Part shown: in pieces, positions 43,641-52,510 of the stretch
How the letters are laid out: every line of letters begins with the position of its first letter
Position numbering within the stretch: position 1 is the stretch's first letter
DNA from: Desulfobulbaceae bacterium BRH_c16a
GTDB taxonomy: Bacteria; Desulfobacterota; Desulfobulbia; Desulfobulbales; Desulfocapsaceae
Reading direction: 5' to 3'
Length of the DNA: 64,000 nucleotides
Assembly (NCBI GenBank): GCA_000961725.1
Contig: LADS01000053.1
Location: forward strand, 1 to 64,000
Program-made: the position numbers and the translations under genes
The notes under the pieces: model-generated
What the model was told of the DNA's origin: nothing
Database searches by the model: none
The model's input: the letters and a program-made list of their open reading frames with translations, nothing else

Positions 43641-45782
43641 ATGGTACAAAAATTGGAAAACCCGCGACCAGGGTTGAAGCAGGAGGCTCTGGCCGTTTTC
43701 GGGATATTCGTTTCTCTGTTTCTCTTTCTCAGTCTTATTTCGGTAGATCTGAAAATCACAGGAAACTGGTGTGGTGAGATTGGCCAGCTGATGGCCAGGG
43801 CATTGTTTGGTTTTACCGGTATGGGCGCCTATCTCCTGCCTTCTCTCCTCTTGCTTTTATCCTTCCTTTTTTTTGGCCCGAAAATGTCCTTTGCCCGGTT
43901 ACCCCAGGTCATTGCCGGTTTAACCGGGGCCATTATCTCCTTTTGCGGATTGCTTTCATCGCTTGTAATTAAAGATCCAACATATTTTGATACCGGCGGA
44001 TTTCTCGGGAAGACAGGATTTTCGCTGTTGAATTCCATCGTGGGGAATGGCGGGGCGATCTTATTCCTCATTCTGATCTTTTTGATTTCACTGATGATCT
44101 CAACTCAATTTTCACCATATCGGCTGATGGTATTGGTATGGCAAGTGACTGGGCAATGGCGGCGGCTTCTGCCGGTCGTTTCCGACCGTAAGGCAAAAGG
44201 AAATATTGGCGGTGGAGAGAACTTCAAATATATCAAAAATGAAAGAGGCACCGAGGTATCGGAAAAGATGCCGTTCGAACCCCAGGTTCTGCTCGCTGTT
44301 CCTGTTGTCAAAGAACCGGCTGCAGTTGCAAAAGAAACCGCCGCCGATCTGGAGTTCGCTGCCAAACCTGTGGCCAGAGGCGATTGGCGGCTGCCGCCGC
44401 TGACCCTTTTAAACAAAGGGAGCCAGGTTCAGAAAAAATTAGATAATGAGGTCTATTATAAGGTCTCGAAACAGCTGGAACAGAAGCTGAAAAATTTTGG
44501 GGTTTCCGGCAAGGTAGTCGGGATTTCTCCTGGCCCCGTGGTGACCACCTACGAATATTCGCCTGCCCCGGGAGTCAAAATCAATAAAATTGTCGGCCTT
44601 GCCGACGACCTTGCCCTGGGGTTGAAGGCTCAGTCCGTGCGGGTGGTTGGATCGGTGCCCGGGAAAGCAGCTCTCGGTATCGAAATTCCAAATGAGGTGC
44701 GACAGATAGTGTATATTCGAGAGCTTATCGCGGCTGAGACCTACCGTGAACACTCCCATAAGCTCTCCATTGCTCTTGGGCTCGATGTAGTAGGAAATCT
44801 GGCAATGGCCAACCTTGCAAAAATGCCGCATCTGTTGATCGCCGGAGCCACCGGGGCCGGTAAAAGTGTAGGCATCAATACCATCATTGCCTCGATACTC
44901 TATAATGCCACTCCCGAAGAAGTGCGATTCCTTATGGTCGATCCCAAGAGGATCGAGTTGAGCGGCTATGAGGGCATTCCGCACCTCCTGCATCCTGTCG
45001 TAGTGGATCCAAAACTCGCATCCAGGGCTCTTAACTGGGCTGTTCGGGAAATGGAGCGTCGCTACCGGTTGCTTGAGGAAGCCCGGGTGAAGAGCTTTGA
45101 TTCCTACAATGAAGTGAATGATGAAAAACTGCCTTACATCGTGGTAATAGTCGATGAACTCGCAGATCTGATGATGGTTGCTTCAAAGGAAGTTGAAACT
45201 GCCATTGCCCGACTTGCCCAGATGGCGAGAGCGGCAGGGATCCACTTGATATTGGCAACCCAGAGGCCCTCCGTCGATGTCTTGACCGGGCTCATCAAGG
45301 CGAATTTCCCGACGAGGATCTCCTTCAAGGTCTCCTCAAAAATCGACTCCCGGACCATCCTCGATACTTCAGGGGCCGAGCATCTCCTGGGCGCTGGGGA
45401 CATGCTCCTTCTCGCTCCGGGCACTGCCCATATCAAGCGCATTCATGGGGCCTACATTTCTGAAAAGGAAACTTCCGATATTGTGGAATTTTGGAAGAAT
45501 CAAGGGAATTCATCTTATGACGATGCCATGATGCAGGAAATAGAAAAAGAAGAGGATTCCAGTGGCTCAGGCGAGGAAGAGGAGTCGGATGAACGCTATG
45601 ATGAGGCGGTAGCCCTGGTGACCCAGAGCGGGCAAGCTTCGATCTCGATGGTTCAGAGGAGATTGCGGGTAGGGTACAACAGGGCTGCCAGGATGATCGA
45701 AATGATGGAAAAAGAAGGGGTGGTGGGGCCGGCTGACGGGGCCAGGCCGCGAGAGGTTATTGTGCGCAATGACTACACTTAG
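43641..45782 (+). CDS. ftsK: DNA translocase FtsK
   Basis: A septum-anchored motor that pumps the terminus region of the chromosome at division. The 713-residue protein has four N-terminal membrane helices (to about 165), a short linker, the alpha/beta motor with Walker A IAGATGAGKSVGIN near residue 410 and Walker B YIVVIVDELADLMM, and a C-terminal winged-helix gamma domain (QASISMVQRRLRVGYNRAAR) that reads KOPS. The linker is short, as in SpoIIIE-type and many delta-group proteins. It is monocistronic. Confidence 0.96.
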   Translation: MVQKLENPRPGLKQEALAVFGIFVSLFLFLSLISVDLKITGNWCGEIGQLMARALFGFTGMGAYLLPSLLLLLSFLFFGPKMSFARLPQVIAGLTGAIISFCGLLSSLVIKDPTYFDTGGFLGKTGFSLLNSIVGNGGAILFLILIFLISLMISTQFSPYRLMVLVWQVTGQWRRLLPVVSDRKAKGNIGGGENFKYIKNERGTEVSEKMPFEPQVLLAVPVVKEPAAVAKETAADLEFAAKPVARGDWRLPPLTLLNKGSQVQKKLDNEVYYKVSKQLEQKLKNFGVSGKVVGISPGPVVTTYEYSPAPGVKINKIVGLADDLALGLKAQSVRVVGSVPGKAALGIEIPNEVRQIVYIRELIAAETYREHSHKLSIALGLDVVGNLAMANLAKMPHLLIAGATGAGKSVGINTIIASILYNATPEEVRFLMVDPKRIELSGYEGIPHLLHPVVVDPKLASRALNWAVREMERRYRLLEEARVKSFDSYNEVNDEKLPYIVVIVDELADLMMVASKEVETAIARLAQMARAAGIHLILATQRPSVDVLTGLIKANFPTRISFKVSSKIDSRTILDTSGAEHLLGAGDMLLLAPGTAHIKRIHGAYISEKETSDIVEFWKNQGNSSYDDAMMQEIEKEEDSSGSGEEEESDERYDEAVALVTQSGQASISMVQRRLRVGYNRAARMIEMMEKEGVVGPADGARPREVIVRNDYT

Positions 45783-45807
45783 GCCGACCCTCCATTGATG
45801 AATTATC

Positions 45808-45836
45808 TTGACAATTATTGGCCAACCAATTAAAAG
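45808..45836 (+). promoter_or_regulatory. Candidate aprBA promoter with a dyad in the spacer
   Basis: TTGACA (45808-45813) and TAAAAG (45831-45836) are 17 bp apart, and the spacer contains the inverted repeat ATTGG-CCAA-CCAAT (45817-45830). The dyad could be an operator for a repressor. A second candidate lies downstream (45885-45913). Confidence 0.4.
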
Positions 45837-45884
45837 AAACTTCTAAGAAAAATGAGTAGTCATTCAGTCTTATGGGTTAATGGC

Positions 45885-45913
45885 TTGACGGATAATTTTA
45901 TGTTTTTTGTAGT
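45885..45913 (+). promoter_or_regulatory. Alternative aprBA promoter
   Basis: TTGACG (45885-45890) and TGTAGT (45908-45913) with 17 bp spacing, 124 bp before the aprB start. Two promoters would fit strong expression of APS reductase, but mapping is needed to choose. Confidence 0.4.
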
Positions 45914-46036
45914 ATTACTTGATTGTCCGTGCTTTTTGGAGCGAAGACGAACAAGTGTTTTTTGCTGTAAATAGTTTAAGTGGATCCTGTCTGTTCAGGA
46001 TCACAACAGTTAATACAAAACTGAGGAGGTAGTTGA

Positions 46037-46453
46037 ATGCCAAGTTATGTAGATCCTTCCAAGTGTGATGGTTGCAAGGGTGGAGACAAAACCGCATGCA
46101 TGTACATCTGTCCCAACGATTTGATGGTTTTGAACGTTGAGGAGATGAAGGCTTACAATCAAGAGCCGGATGCATGCTGGGAGTGTTATTCCTGCGTTAA
46201 GATCTGCCCGCAAGGCGCAATATTTGTCCGTGGATACGACGACTTTGTTCCGATGGGCGGCCAGGTTCACCCTATGAGATCTTCTGACTCCATTATGTGG
46301 ACCGTCAAATTCCGTAATGGTAACATGAAACGTTTCAAGTTCCCCATTCGTACCACTGCTGAGGGTGCTGCCAATGCTTATGTCGGCCAGAAGGGAGCCA
46401 ATCTTGATGACGAGTGTCTGCTGCTCGAAAAAGATCTTCCTACCCCCAAATAA
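46037..46453 (+). CDS. aprB: Adenylylsulfate (APS) reductase, beta subunit
   Basis: The iron-sulfur subunit of dissimilatory APS reductase, a cytoplasmic enzyme that reduces APS to sulfite and AMP. Residues 1-75 carry two [4Fe-4S] motifs, CDGCKGGDKTACMYICP and CWECYSCVKICP, as in known AprB. The C-terminal tail (MWTVKFRNGNMKRFKFPIRT) wraps around AprA. The 138-residue length is close to other bacterial AprB. It has a perfect GAGGAGGT-type ribosome site. It is first in the operon, with aprA following. Confidence 0.98.
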   Translation: MPSYVDPSKCDGCKGGDKTACMYICPNDLMVLNVEEMKAYNQEPDACWECYSCVKICPQGAIFVRGYDDFVPMGGQVHPMRSSDSIMWTVKFRNGNMKRFKFPIRTTAEGAANAYVGQKGANLDDECLLLEKDLPTPK

Positions 46454-46507
46454 GCTGAGTTAGAAACTTTTAACTTAAAAAAATCTTTTCTTTAAGGAGA
46501 TTTGAAA

Positions 46508-48526
46508 ATGGCATTACCAAATAAACCAAAAGGTGAGCTGAAAGCCGTCGTGAACCCAGAGGTTGTCGAGCATGACGTGGACATCCTCATAATCGGTGGT
46601 GGAATGGCTGCTTGTGGAACCGCTTTCGAAATTAAGAAATGGGCTCCAGAAGGCATGAAGATAGTTCTTGTTGACAAAGCATCGCTTGAGCGTTCAGGTG
46701 CTGTTGCTCAGGGACTCTCCGCTATCAACACCTATATCGGCGAGAACCCGATCGAGAGCTATGTAAAAATGGTTCGTAACGACCTGATGGGCGTTGTTCG
46801 TGAAGATCTTATTTACGACTGCGGCCGTCACGTGGACGAGTCCGTTAAGCTCTTCGAGGAATGGGGGCTCCCCATCTGGAAGAAAGACAAGGATGGCGAG
46901 AACCTTGACGGCGCCAAGCCTGCACCGAGCCTCCGTGAAGGCGGTCAACCGGTACGTACCGGTAAATGGCAGATCATGATCAACGGTGAGTCTTACAAGT
47001 GTATCGTAGCCGAGCCCGCAGCTACCGCTCTCGGTGCCGAGAACATCATGGAGCGTATTTTCATTGTCAAACTGCTCCTCGACAAGAACAAGCCGAACCA
47101 GATCGCCGGTGCAGCCGGATTCTCCACCCGTGAGAATAAAGTACACATCTTCCGTTGCAAGGCAGCCATGGTTGCCTGCGGTGGCGCTGTAAATATTTTC
47201 CGCCCCCGTTCTACCGGTGAAGGCAAAGGCCGTGCCTGGTATCCTGTCTGGAATGCCGGTTCTACCTACACCATGTGTGCTCAGGTTGGCGCGACTCTGA
47301 CCATGATGGAAAACCGCTTCACCCCCGCCCGTTTCAAAGATGGTTACGGTCCGGTTGGTGCATGGTTCCTCCTGTTCAAAGCAAAAGTACAGAACGGCCT
47401 TGGCGAGTTCTATGCCAATTCCGATTCAGTCAAGGACGAGCTCGAGAAATTCATGCCTTATGGTGCGTCTCCCGTTACTCCTACCTGTCTGCGAAACCAC
47501 TTGATGATCAACGAACTGAAAGCTGGCCGCGGTCCGATCTACATGGCGACCGATGTTGCTCTCAATGCTTTCCTTGATGATCGTAAAGCCAAAGGAATGG
47601 ATGACAAGTCTTTGAAGAAATTCTGGAAACACCTTGAGTCAGAGGCGTGGGAAGATTTCCTCGATATGTCTGTCGGCCAGGCAGGACTTTGGGCTGGCGC
47701 CAATGTTGAGCCGGAAAAAATTGGCTCCGAGATCATGCCGACCGAACCGTACATGCTCGGTTCGCATTCAGGATGTTGCGGTATCTGGACCTCCGGCCCG
47801 GACGAAGCTTGGGTTCCTGAAGTTGCTAATGAGTCCCGCGCTCATAAGTACAAGTGGGGCTACAATCGTATGACTACTGTTGACGGCCTGTTCACAGCTG
47901 GCGACGGTGTTGGTGCTTCCGGTCATAAGTTCTCATCCGGTTCTCACGCAGAAGGACGTATTGCCGCCAAGCAGATGGTTAAATTCTGCCGCGACAACGC
48001 AAGCTTCAAGCCGGAACTGAAGCAGACCGCTCAGGAAATAGCCGACGAAATCTACGCACCTGTTAAACTGTATGAGGAGTTTAAAGGCGCCTCTACTGCT
48101 GCAGATGTTAATCCTAACTACTGCAAGCCTGCAGGTCTCATGATGCGTCTCATGAAAGCTACCGATGAGTATGGTGGTGGTGTTGCGACCTATTACATGA
48201 CTTCCGGCAAGCTGCTCAACATTTGTCTGGATCTTCTCCGTCTCCTCCGTGAAGATGCTGCCAAAATGGCTGCCGGCGATCTGCATGAGCTTCTCCGTTG
48301 CTGGGAGAACTACCATCGTATCTGGTGTGTCGAGACTCATATTCGTCACATCGAGTTCCGTAAAGAATCCCGTTACCCAGGTTTCTATTACCGGTCTGAC
48401 TTCCCGACCTGTGATGATGAAAACTGGAAATGCTTCGTCAACTCTACTTTCAGCCCTGAGACTCAGGAGTGGAAGTGTGAGAAGGTCGAATGTATTAATA
48501 TCTTCCCCACCGATCCTTGGCTGTAA
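46508..48526 (+). CDS. aprA: Adenylylsulfate (APS) reductase, alpha subunit
   Basis: The FAD-containing catalytic subunit; APS binds at the flavin N5 and loses sulfite. The 672-residue protein belongs to the fumarate reductase flavoprotein superfamily: dinucleotide fold DILIIGGGMAACGTAFEI, then SLERSGAVAQGLSAIN and the substrate-side regions MENRFTPARFKDGYGPVGAW and SHSGCCGIWTSGPDEAWVP. Start ATG 46508 has AAGGAG 9 nt upstream; TTG 46502 is less likely. Gene order aprB-aprA is the usual one. sat is not in this window. Confidence 0.98.
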   Translation: MALPNKPKGELKAVVNPEVVEHDVDILIIGGGMAACGTAFEIKKWAPEGMKIVLVDKASLERSGAVAQGLSAINTYIGENPIESYVKMVRNDLMGVVREDLIYDCGRHVDESVKLFEEWGLPIWKKDKDGENLDGAKPAPSLREGGQPVRTGKWQIMINGESYKCIVAEPAATALGAENIMERIFIVKLLLDKNKPNQIAGAAGFSTRENKVHIFRCKAAMVACGGAVNIFRPRSTGEGKGRAWYPVWNAGSTYTMCAQVGATLTMMENRFTPARFKDGYGPVGAWFLLFKAKVQNGLGEFYANSDSVKDELEKFMPYGASPVTPTCLRNHLMINELKAGRGPIYMATDVALNAFLDDRKAKGMDDKSLKKFWKHLESEAWEDFLDMSVGQAGLWAGANVEPEKIGSEIMPTEPYMLGSHSGCCGIWTSGPDEAWVPEVANESRAHKYKWGYNRMTTVDGLFTAGDGVGASGHKFSSGSHAEGRIAAKQMVKFCRDNASFKPELKQTAQEIADEIYAPVKLYEEFKGASTAADVNPNYCKPAGLMMRLMKATDEYGGGVATYYMTSGKLLNICLDLLRLLREDAAKMAAGDLHELLRCWENYHRIWCVETHIRHIEFRKESRYPGFYYRSDFPTCDDENWKCFVNSTFSPETQEWKCEKVECINIFPTDPWL

Positions 48527-48557
48527 TCGCTGGAATGATATTGATCTGATGTGAAAA

Positions 48558-48594
48558 AAATCTCCAGGAGTCACTGACTCCTGGAGATTTTTTA
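48558..48594 (+). terminator. Terminator of the aprBA operon
   Basis: A perfect stem AAATCTCCAGGAGTC/GACTCCTGGAGATTT with a 3-nt loop and a T-tract, 32 bp after the aprA stop. It separates aprBA from qmoABC. Confidence 0.92.
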
Positions 48595-48609
48595 GTATGT
48601 AGGGTTTTT

Positions 48610-48691
48610 AGTACCTTACAGATTGTTTTCTTGCTTTTTTGCAAGAAAACAATCTGTCTCAAGGTACTTATACCCCCTTGTGGGGTGTTAG
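48610..48691. repeat. Dispersed palindromic repeat, copy C, with a long perfect hairpin
   Basis: An outer 8-bp arm AGTACCTT/AAGGTACT (48610-48617 and 48661-48668) encloses a perfect 17-bp stem (ACAGATTGTTTTCTTGC, 48618-48634 with 48641-48657) around a T6 loop. It is followed by the 17-mer CCCTTGTGGGGTGTTAG (48675-48691), identical to that in copy A between rodA and hemH. Confidence 0.65.
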
Positions 48692-48737
48692 CTTATGTAG
48701 CCAAGAGAATATTGCATCTCTTGGCTACATAAGCTAA
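48688..48737. repeat. Second perfect hairpin between aprA and qmoA (21-bp stem)
   Basis: Arms 48688-48708 and 48717-48737 are perfectly complementary over 21 bp (beginning TTAGCTTATGTAGCC) with the 8-nt loop ATATTGCA. It overlaps the end of repeat copy C by 4 bp and has no T-tract. The rest of the gap to qmoA contains a further imperfect hairpin (about 48791-48828) and the dyad TTGTC-AATAG-GACAA (48831-48845). Confidence 0.7.
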
Positions 48738-48873
48738 AACATTTTCTGACATTTTTAGCTTCGGTTGGTCAAGGCGCGTTTAATAGTTGACGAGTCCGGT
48801 GTTTTGCTGCAAAAGCAAAGGAACGGACTTGTCAATAGGACAATATTTTAAGAGCAATTATGGAGGTTGAGGT

Positions 48874-50133
48874 ATGACTGACGAGCAAGGCACCTCGGGT
48901 GCAGTATTGGTCGTAGGCGGGGGCATCAGTGGATTGACTGCTGCTCTGGAAACCGCTGAAGTCGGCAATGATGTGTTTCTTATTGAGAAAAGCCCTTCTT
49001 TTGGGGGGCGTGTTGCACAGTTGAATGAGTATTTCCCGAAACTGTGCCCACCTAGCTGTGGGTTGGAAATCAACTTTCGCAGGGTGAAGGACAATCGCAA
49101 AATTAGAACCTACACAATGACGACAGTAAAATCGGTAAGTGGAGTACCAGGCAAATATGAGGTGACCCTGGAAACTGCTCCGCGGTATGTTAACAGTAAC
49201 TGCACTGCCTGTGGGGATTGTACTGCCGCATGTCCTGATGAGATCGCCAACGATTTCAATTTCGGCATGAATAAGTCGAAAGCAGCCTATCTTCCTCATG
49301 AGATGGCTTTTCCCCGGCGATATGTTATCAAGAAAGAAGCCTTGAGTTCCGCCGGTGCTGAAGCGGTAAAGGCTGCCTGTAAATATGACGCAGTCGATCT
49401 GGACATGAAAACGGAAACTTTCACCATCAATGTGGCGTCGATTATCTGGGCCACAGGTTGGGTTCCTTATGAGCCTGCCAAAATGGAGAATCTGAAGTTT
49501 GGTCAGTCAAATGCCATTGTCACCAACATGATGATCGAGCGTATGGCAGCGCCGAATGGACCGACTGGTGGAAAGATTGTTCGACCGGGCGACGGCAAGG
49601 CAATTGATTCAATCGCCTTTGTTCAGTGTGCCGGTTCGCGCGATGAAAATCATCTCGAATATTGTTCCCATATCTGTTGCATGGCCACATTCAAGCAGAT
49701 GTCGTACGTTCGGGAGCAGTACCCGGATGCTAAAATATACGTTTTTTACATCGACCTGAGAACTCCAGGGAAATATGAGAAATTCCGCGAAGTAAGAATG
49801 GCGGACAAAAATGCATCTTTCATAAAAGGTAAAGTCGCAGACATCATCCTGGAAGCGGATGGTGGCGTGACCGTGGTAGCCGAGAATGCGCTTACTGCTG
49901 AGAAACTTTCACAGAAAGTTGATATGGCTGTCCTGGCAACCGGCATGCAACCTTCTCTTGGCCTGCAAGGCGCACCCGTTGCTCTCAACATGGATACCTC
50001 CGGGTTTATCATCTCTGATTATGATAAAGCCATGATATCAGCTGGTTGTGCTAAAAAAGCCGCGGATGTCGTAACTTGTACTCAATCTTCAACTGCAGCT
50101 GCCTTAAAGGCAATTCAAGTTTCCAGGAGGTAA
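48874..50133 (+). CDS. qmoA: Quinone-interacting oxidoreductase subunit QmoA
   Basis: A soluble HdrA-like flavoprotein of the QmoABC complex, which links menaquinol to APS reductase in sulfate reducers. The 419-residue protein has an FAD fold at the N-terminus (AVLVVGGGISGLTAALETAE, FGGRVAQLNEYFP), the HdrA-type Cys region LCPPSCGLEINFR, a CTACGDCTAACP motif near residue 110 and the C-terminal flavin motif ISAGCAKKAADVVTCTQSST. The start has GGAGG 9 nt upstream. It lies 6 bp before qmoB. Confidence 0.97.
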   Translation: MTDEQGTSGAVLVVGGGISGLTAALETAEVGNDVFLIEKSPSFGGRVAQLNEYFPKLCPPSCGLEINFRRVKDNRKIRTYTMTTVKSVSGVPGKYEVTLETAPRYVNSNCTACGDCTAACPDEIANDFNFGMNKSKAAYLPHEMAFPRRYVIKKEALSSAGAEAVKAACKYDAVDLDMKTETFTINVASIIWATGWVPYEPAKMENLKFGQSNAIVTNMMIERMAAPNGPTGGKIVRPGDGKAIDSIAFVQCAGSRDENHLEYCSHICCMATFKQMSYVREQYPDAKIYVFYIDLRTPGKYEKFREVRMADKNASFIKGKVADIILEADGGVTVVAENALTAEKLSQKVDMAVLATGMQPSLGLQGAPVALNMDTSGFIISDYDKAMISAGCAKKAADVVTCTQSSTAAALKAIQVSRR

Positions 50134-50139
50134 GAATCA

Positions 50140-52401
50140 ATGGATAAAAAATATTGCGCCTATATTTGTGCTGGTTGTGGCATTGGGGACGCTCTCGATA
50201 TGGAGGCACTTGCCGAGGTTGTTTCCGGTGAGATGTCGATGGAGTGCAAGACACATCCATATCTCTGTGGAGCAGAGGGTCGTGCGCTGATCGAGAAAGA
50301 TGTCGCCGGCGGAGTAAACACTGTAGTAGTCGGGGCATGTTCGCCACGTGTCATGGCCCGTGAGTTTGATTTCGGCAAAGACAAGATCACTGTTCGTGCC
50401 AATCTTCGCGAGCAAGTTGTATGGACTGAAGTCAAGCCGGAAGAAGGCAAGGAACCGCATAGTGAAGCGGCCGCATTTTTACAGGAATCGGCTTCCGACT
50501 ATATGCGCATGGCTTGTACCAGAGCAAAAAAGACCCTGCTCCCCGAACCCTTCAAACTTGAAGAAACCAATAAGACGATTTTGGTTATGGGCGGTGGTAT
50601 TGCCGGACTTACTGCGGCGAAAGAGGCTGCCGCTGCTGGCTATGATGTTATTGTCGTTGAAAAAGACGGTAAAATCGGGGGAAAGGCTGCCGGATGGAGA
50701 AAAAGCTTTCCTACTCAGGCGCCGTGGACCGATTTGGAAGAAAATCCCTCAAACGGTTTGATTGCAAGTGTTGAGGCCAGCCCGAAAATCACCATAAAAA
50801 CTGCGACCGAGGTTGCGCGTATTTCCGGTGCTCCAGGTAATTTTGGTGTTACCTTCAAAGCTGCCGGAACACGGTCTGAGTGGGATGCTCCGAGCAAGGT
50901 CACCGTCGATCAGGCGGATTTGATCGAAAAGGGGACCATGGAAGATCCAAATAAAGGTCTCAAGAAATATACCGATCTCAACCCAGACGCGATAAAGGTA
51001 GGTGCGGTTGTGCTGGCCACCGGCTGGAAACCCGCGGATGTGTCGCAATACGAACATCTCGGATATGGTAAGGTGAAGAATGTCGTTACCAATGCCGAGT
51101 TCGAACGGCTGGCAAAAGAAGGAAAAGTACCCGCTAATGTTGCTTTTGTTCAGAGTCCGGGTGGCAAAGAACACGACAAAGACTTTCCCTATTGTAACTC
51201 GGTCACCTCGATGGTTGCCCTCAAGCAGGCCCAGTATGTATGTCAGGACAATTCCGATGGGAAGGCATATATCCTCTATCAGCATATGAGAACCCCAGGG
51301 CACATGGAACTCTTTTACAAGAGCGCTCAGAACAATGACGGCATCTTTCTTACCAAAGGTAATGTCATGAAGGTCGAAGAGAGTGGCAATGGGCTCACCG
51401 TTGCAGTCGAAAATACCTTGCTTGGTGAAGACATTTCTCTCGACGTTGATATGGTTGTCCTGGCTGCCGGCATGGAGCCGACGACTCTGAGTGAAAATTC
51501 AATTAATCTGGCGTATCGACAAGGACCGGCCTTTGCCGACCTCGGTCTATTCGACGGATATGCCGATTCCCACTTTATCTGCTTTCCTTATGAGACAAGG
51601 CGGACCGGTATTTACGCATGTGGTGGTGTCCGGAAGGCCGAGACGATGGAAGAAGCGGTTGACGATGCAACCGGAGCTGCCTTGAAGGCAATCCAGTGCA
51701 TAGAGTCCACCGACAGGGGGGTAGCTGTCCATCCGCGTTCTGGGGATGCCACCTATCCTGAGTTTTTCATGCAGAGATGTACCCAGTGCAAGCGTTGCAC
51801 TGAGGAATGTCCGTTCGGTGCACTCGATGATGATGAGAAAGGTACTCCACTGCCTAACCCGACTCGATGCCGTCGTTGTGGAACATGTATGGGTGCTTGT
51901 CCGGAAAGGATTATCGGATTCAAGGATTACAATATCGACTTGATCGGCTCCATGATCAAAGCGATAGAAGTTCCTGAAGATGATGAAGATAGGTTGCGGA
52001 TTCTTGTGCTGGTATGCGAAAACGATGCCTATCCCGCCATTGACATGGCAGGAATGAAGCGTCTTGGTATGAGTCACATGGTTCGCTTTATTCCCGTCAG
52101 ATGTCTTGGTTCGGTGAACATGGCATGGATCAGAGATGCGCTTTCCGCAGGTTTGGATGGCGCTATGTTGCTCGGCTGTACCTACGGTGACGATTACCAG
52201 TGTCATTTTGTCAAGGGTTCGGAGATTGCCAACAAGCGGATGGAGAACATCGGCGATACTCTGTCCACTCTTGGACTTGAGTCGGAGAGATGCGCAACCA
52301 ACCAGGTTGCCATTACCGATTATGATAAAATTCCCCAGATCATTAATGATTTTGTCGATCAGATCGTTGAGATGGGACCAAATCCTTTTAAAGGCTACTA
52401 A
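50140..52401 (+). CDS. qmoB: Quinone-interacting oxidoreductase subunit QmoB
   Basis: A 753-residue HdrA/MvhD-like flavoprotein. The N-terminal HdrA part has YICAGCGIGDALD and the FAD fold LVMGGGIAGLTAAKEAAAAG near residue 150. The centre holds two ferredoxin motifs (CTQCKRCTEECPFGAL and CRRCGTCMGACPERI). The C-terminal 130 residues are the MvhD-like domain (VCENDAYPAIDMAG, IPVRCLGSVNMAWIRDALSA, DGAMLLGCTYGDDY). All of this is typical of QmoB. It is tightly coupled to qmoA. Confidence 0.97.
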   Translation: MDKKYCAYICAGCGIGDALDMEALAEVVSGEMSMECKTHPYLCGAEGRALIEKDVAGGVNTVVVGACSPRVMAREFDFGKDKITVRANLREQVVWTEVKPEEGKEPHSEAAAFLQESASDYMRMACTRAKKTLLPEPFKLEETNKTILVMGGGIAGLTAAKEAAAAGYDVIVVEKDGKIGGKAAGWRKSFPTQAPWTDLEENPSNGLIASVEASPKITIKTATEVARISGAPGNFGVTFKAAGTRSEWDAPSKVTVDQADLIEKGTMEDPNKGLKKYTDLNPDAIKVGAVVLATGWKPADVSQYEHLGYGKVKNVVTNAEFERLAKEGKVPANVAFVQSPGGKEHDKDFPYCNSVTSMVALKQAQYVCQDNSDGKAYILYQHMRTPGHMELFYKSAQNNDGIFLTKGNVMKVEESGNGLTVAVENTLLGEDISLDVDMVVLAAGMEPTTLSENSINLAYRQGPAFADLGLFDGYADSHFICFPYETRRTGIYACGGVRKAETMEEAVDDATGAALKAIQCIESTDRGVAVHPRSGDATYPEFFMQRCTQCKRCTEECPFGALDDDEKGTPLPNPTRCRRCGTCMGACPERIIGFKDYNIDLIGSMIKAIEVPEDDEDRLRILVLVCENDAYPAIDMAGMKRLGMSHMVRFIPVRCLGSVNMAWIRDALSAGLDGAMLLGCTYGDDYQCHFVKGSEIANKRMENIGDTLSTLGLESERCATNQVAITDYDKIPQIINDFVDQIVEMGPNPFKGY

Positions 52402-52510
52402 TATATCGATATCATATCCTGCAGCAGCCACTGTCCCGCTGTTGCAGGGTATTGTATAAACGGAAAAATTTCAGCCTCACATATCACATTTGATATTGCA
52501 GGAGAGAAAA

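Noticed and set aside
48598..48740. CRISPR array between aprA and qmoA
   Set aside because: The repeats are inverted arms of hairpins, not regularly spaced direct repeats.
48874..52401. Selenocysteine in the HdrA-like QmoA or QmoB
   Set aside because: The relevant positions are ordinary Cys codons; no in-frame UGA interrupts either gene.
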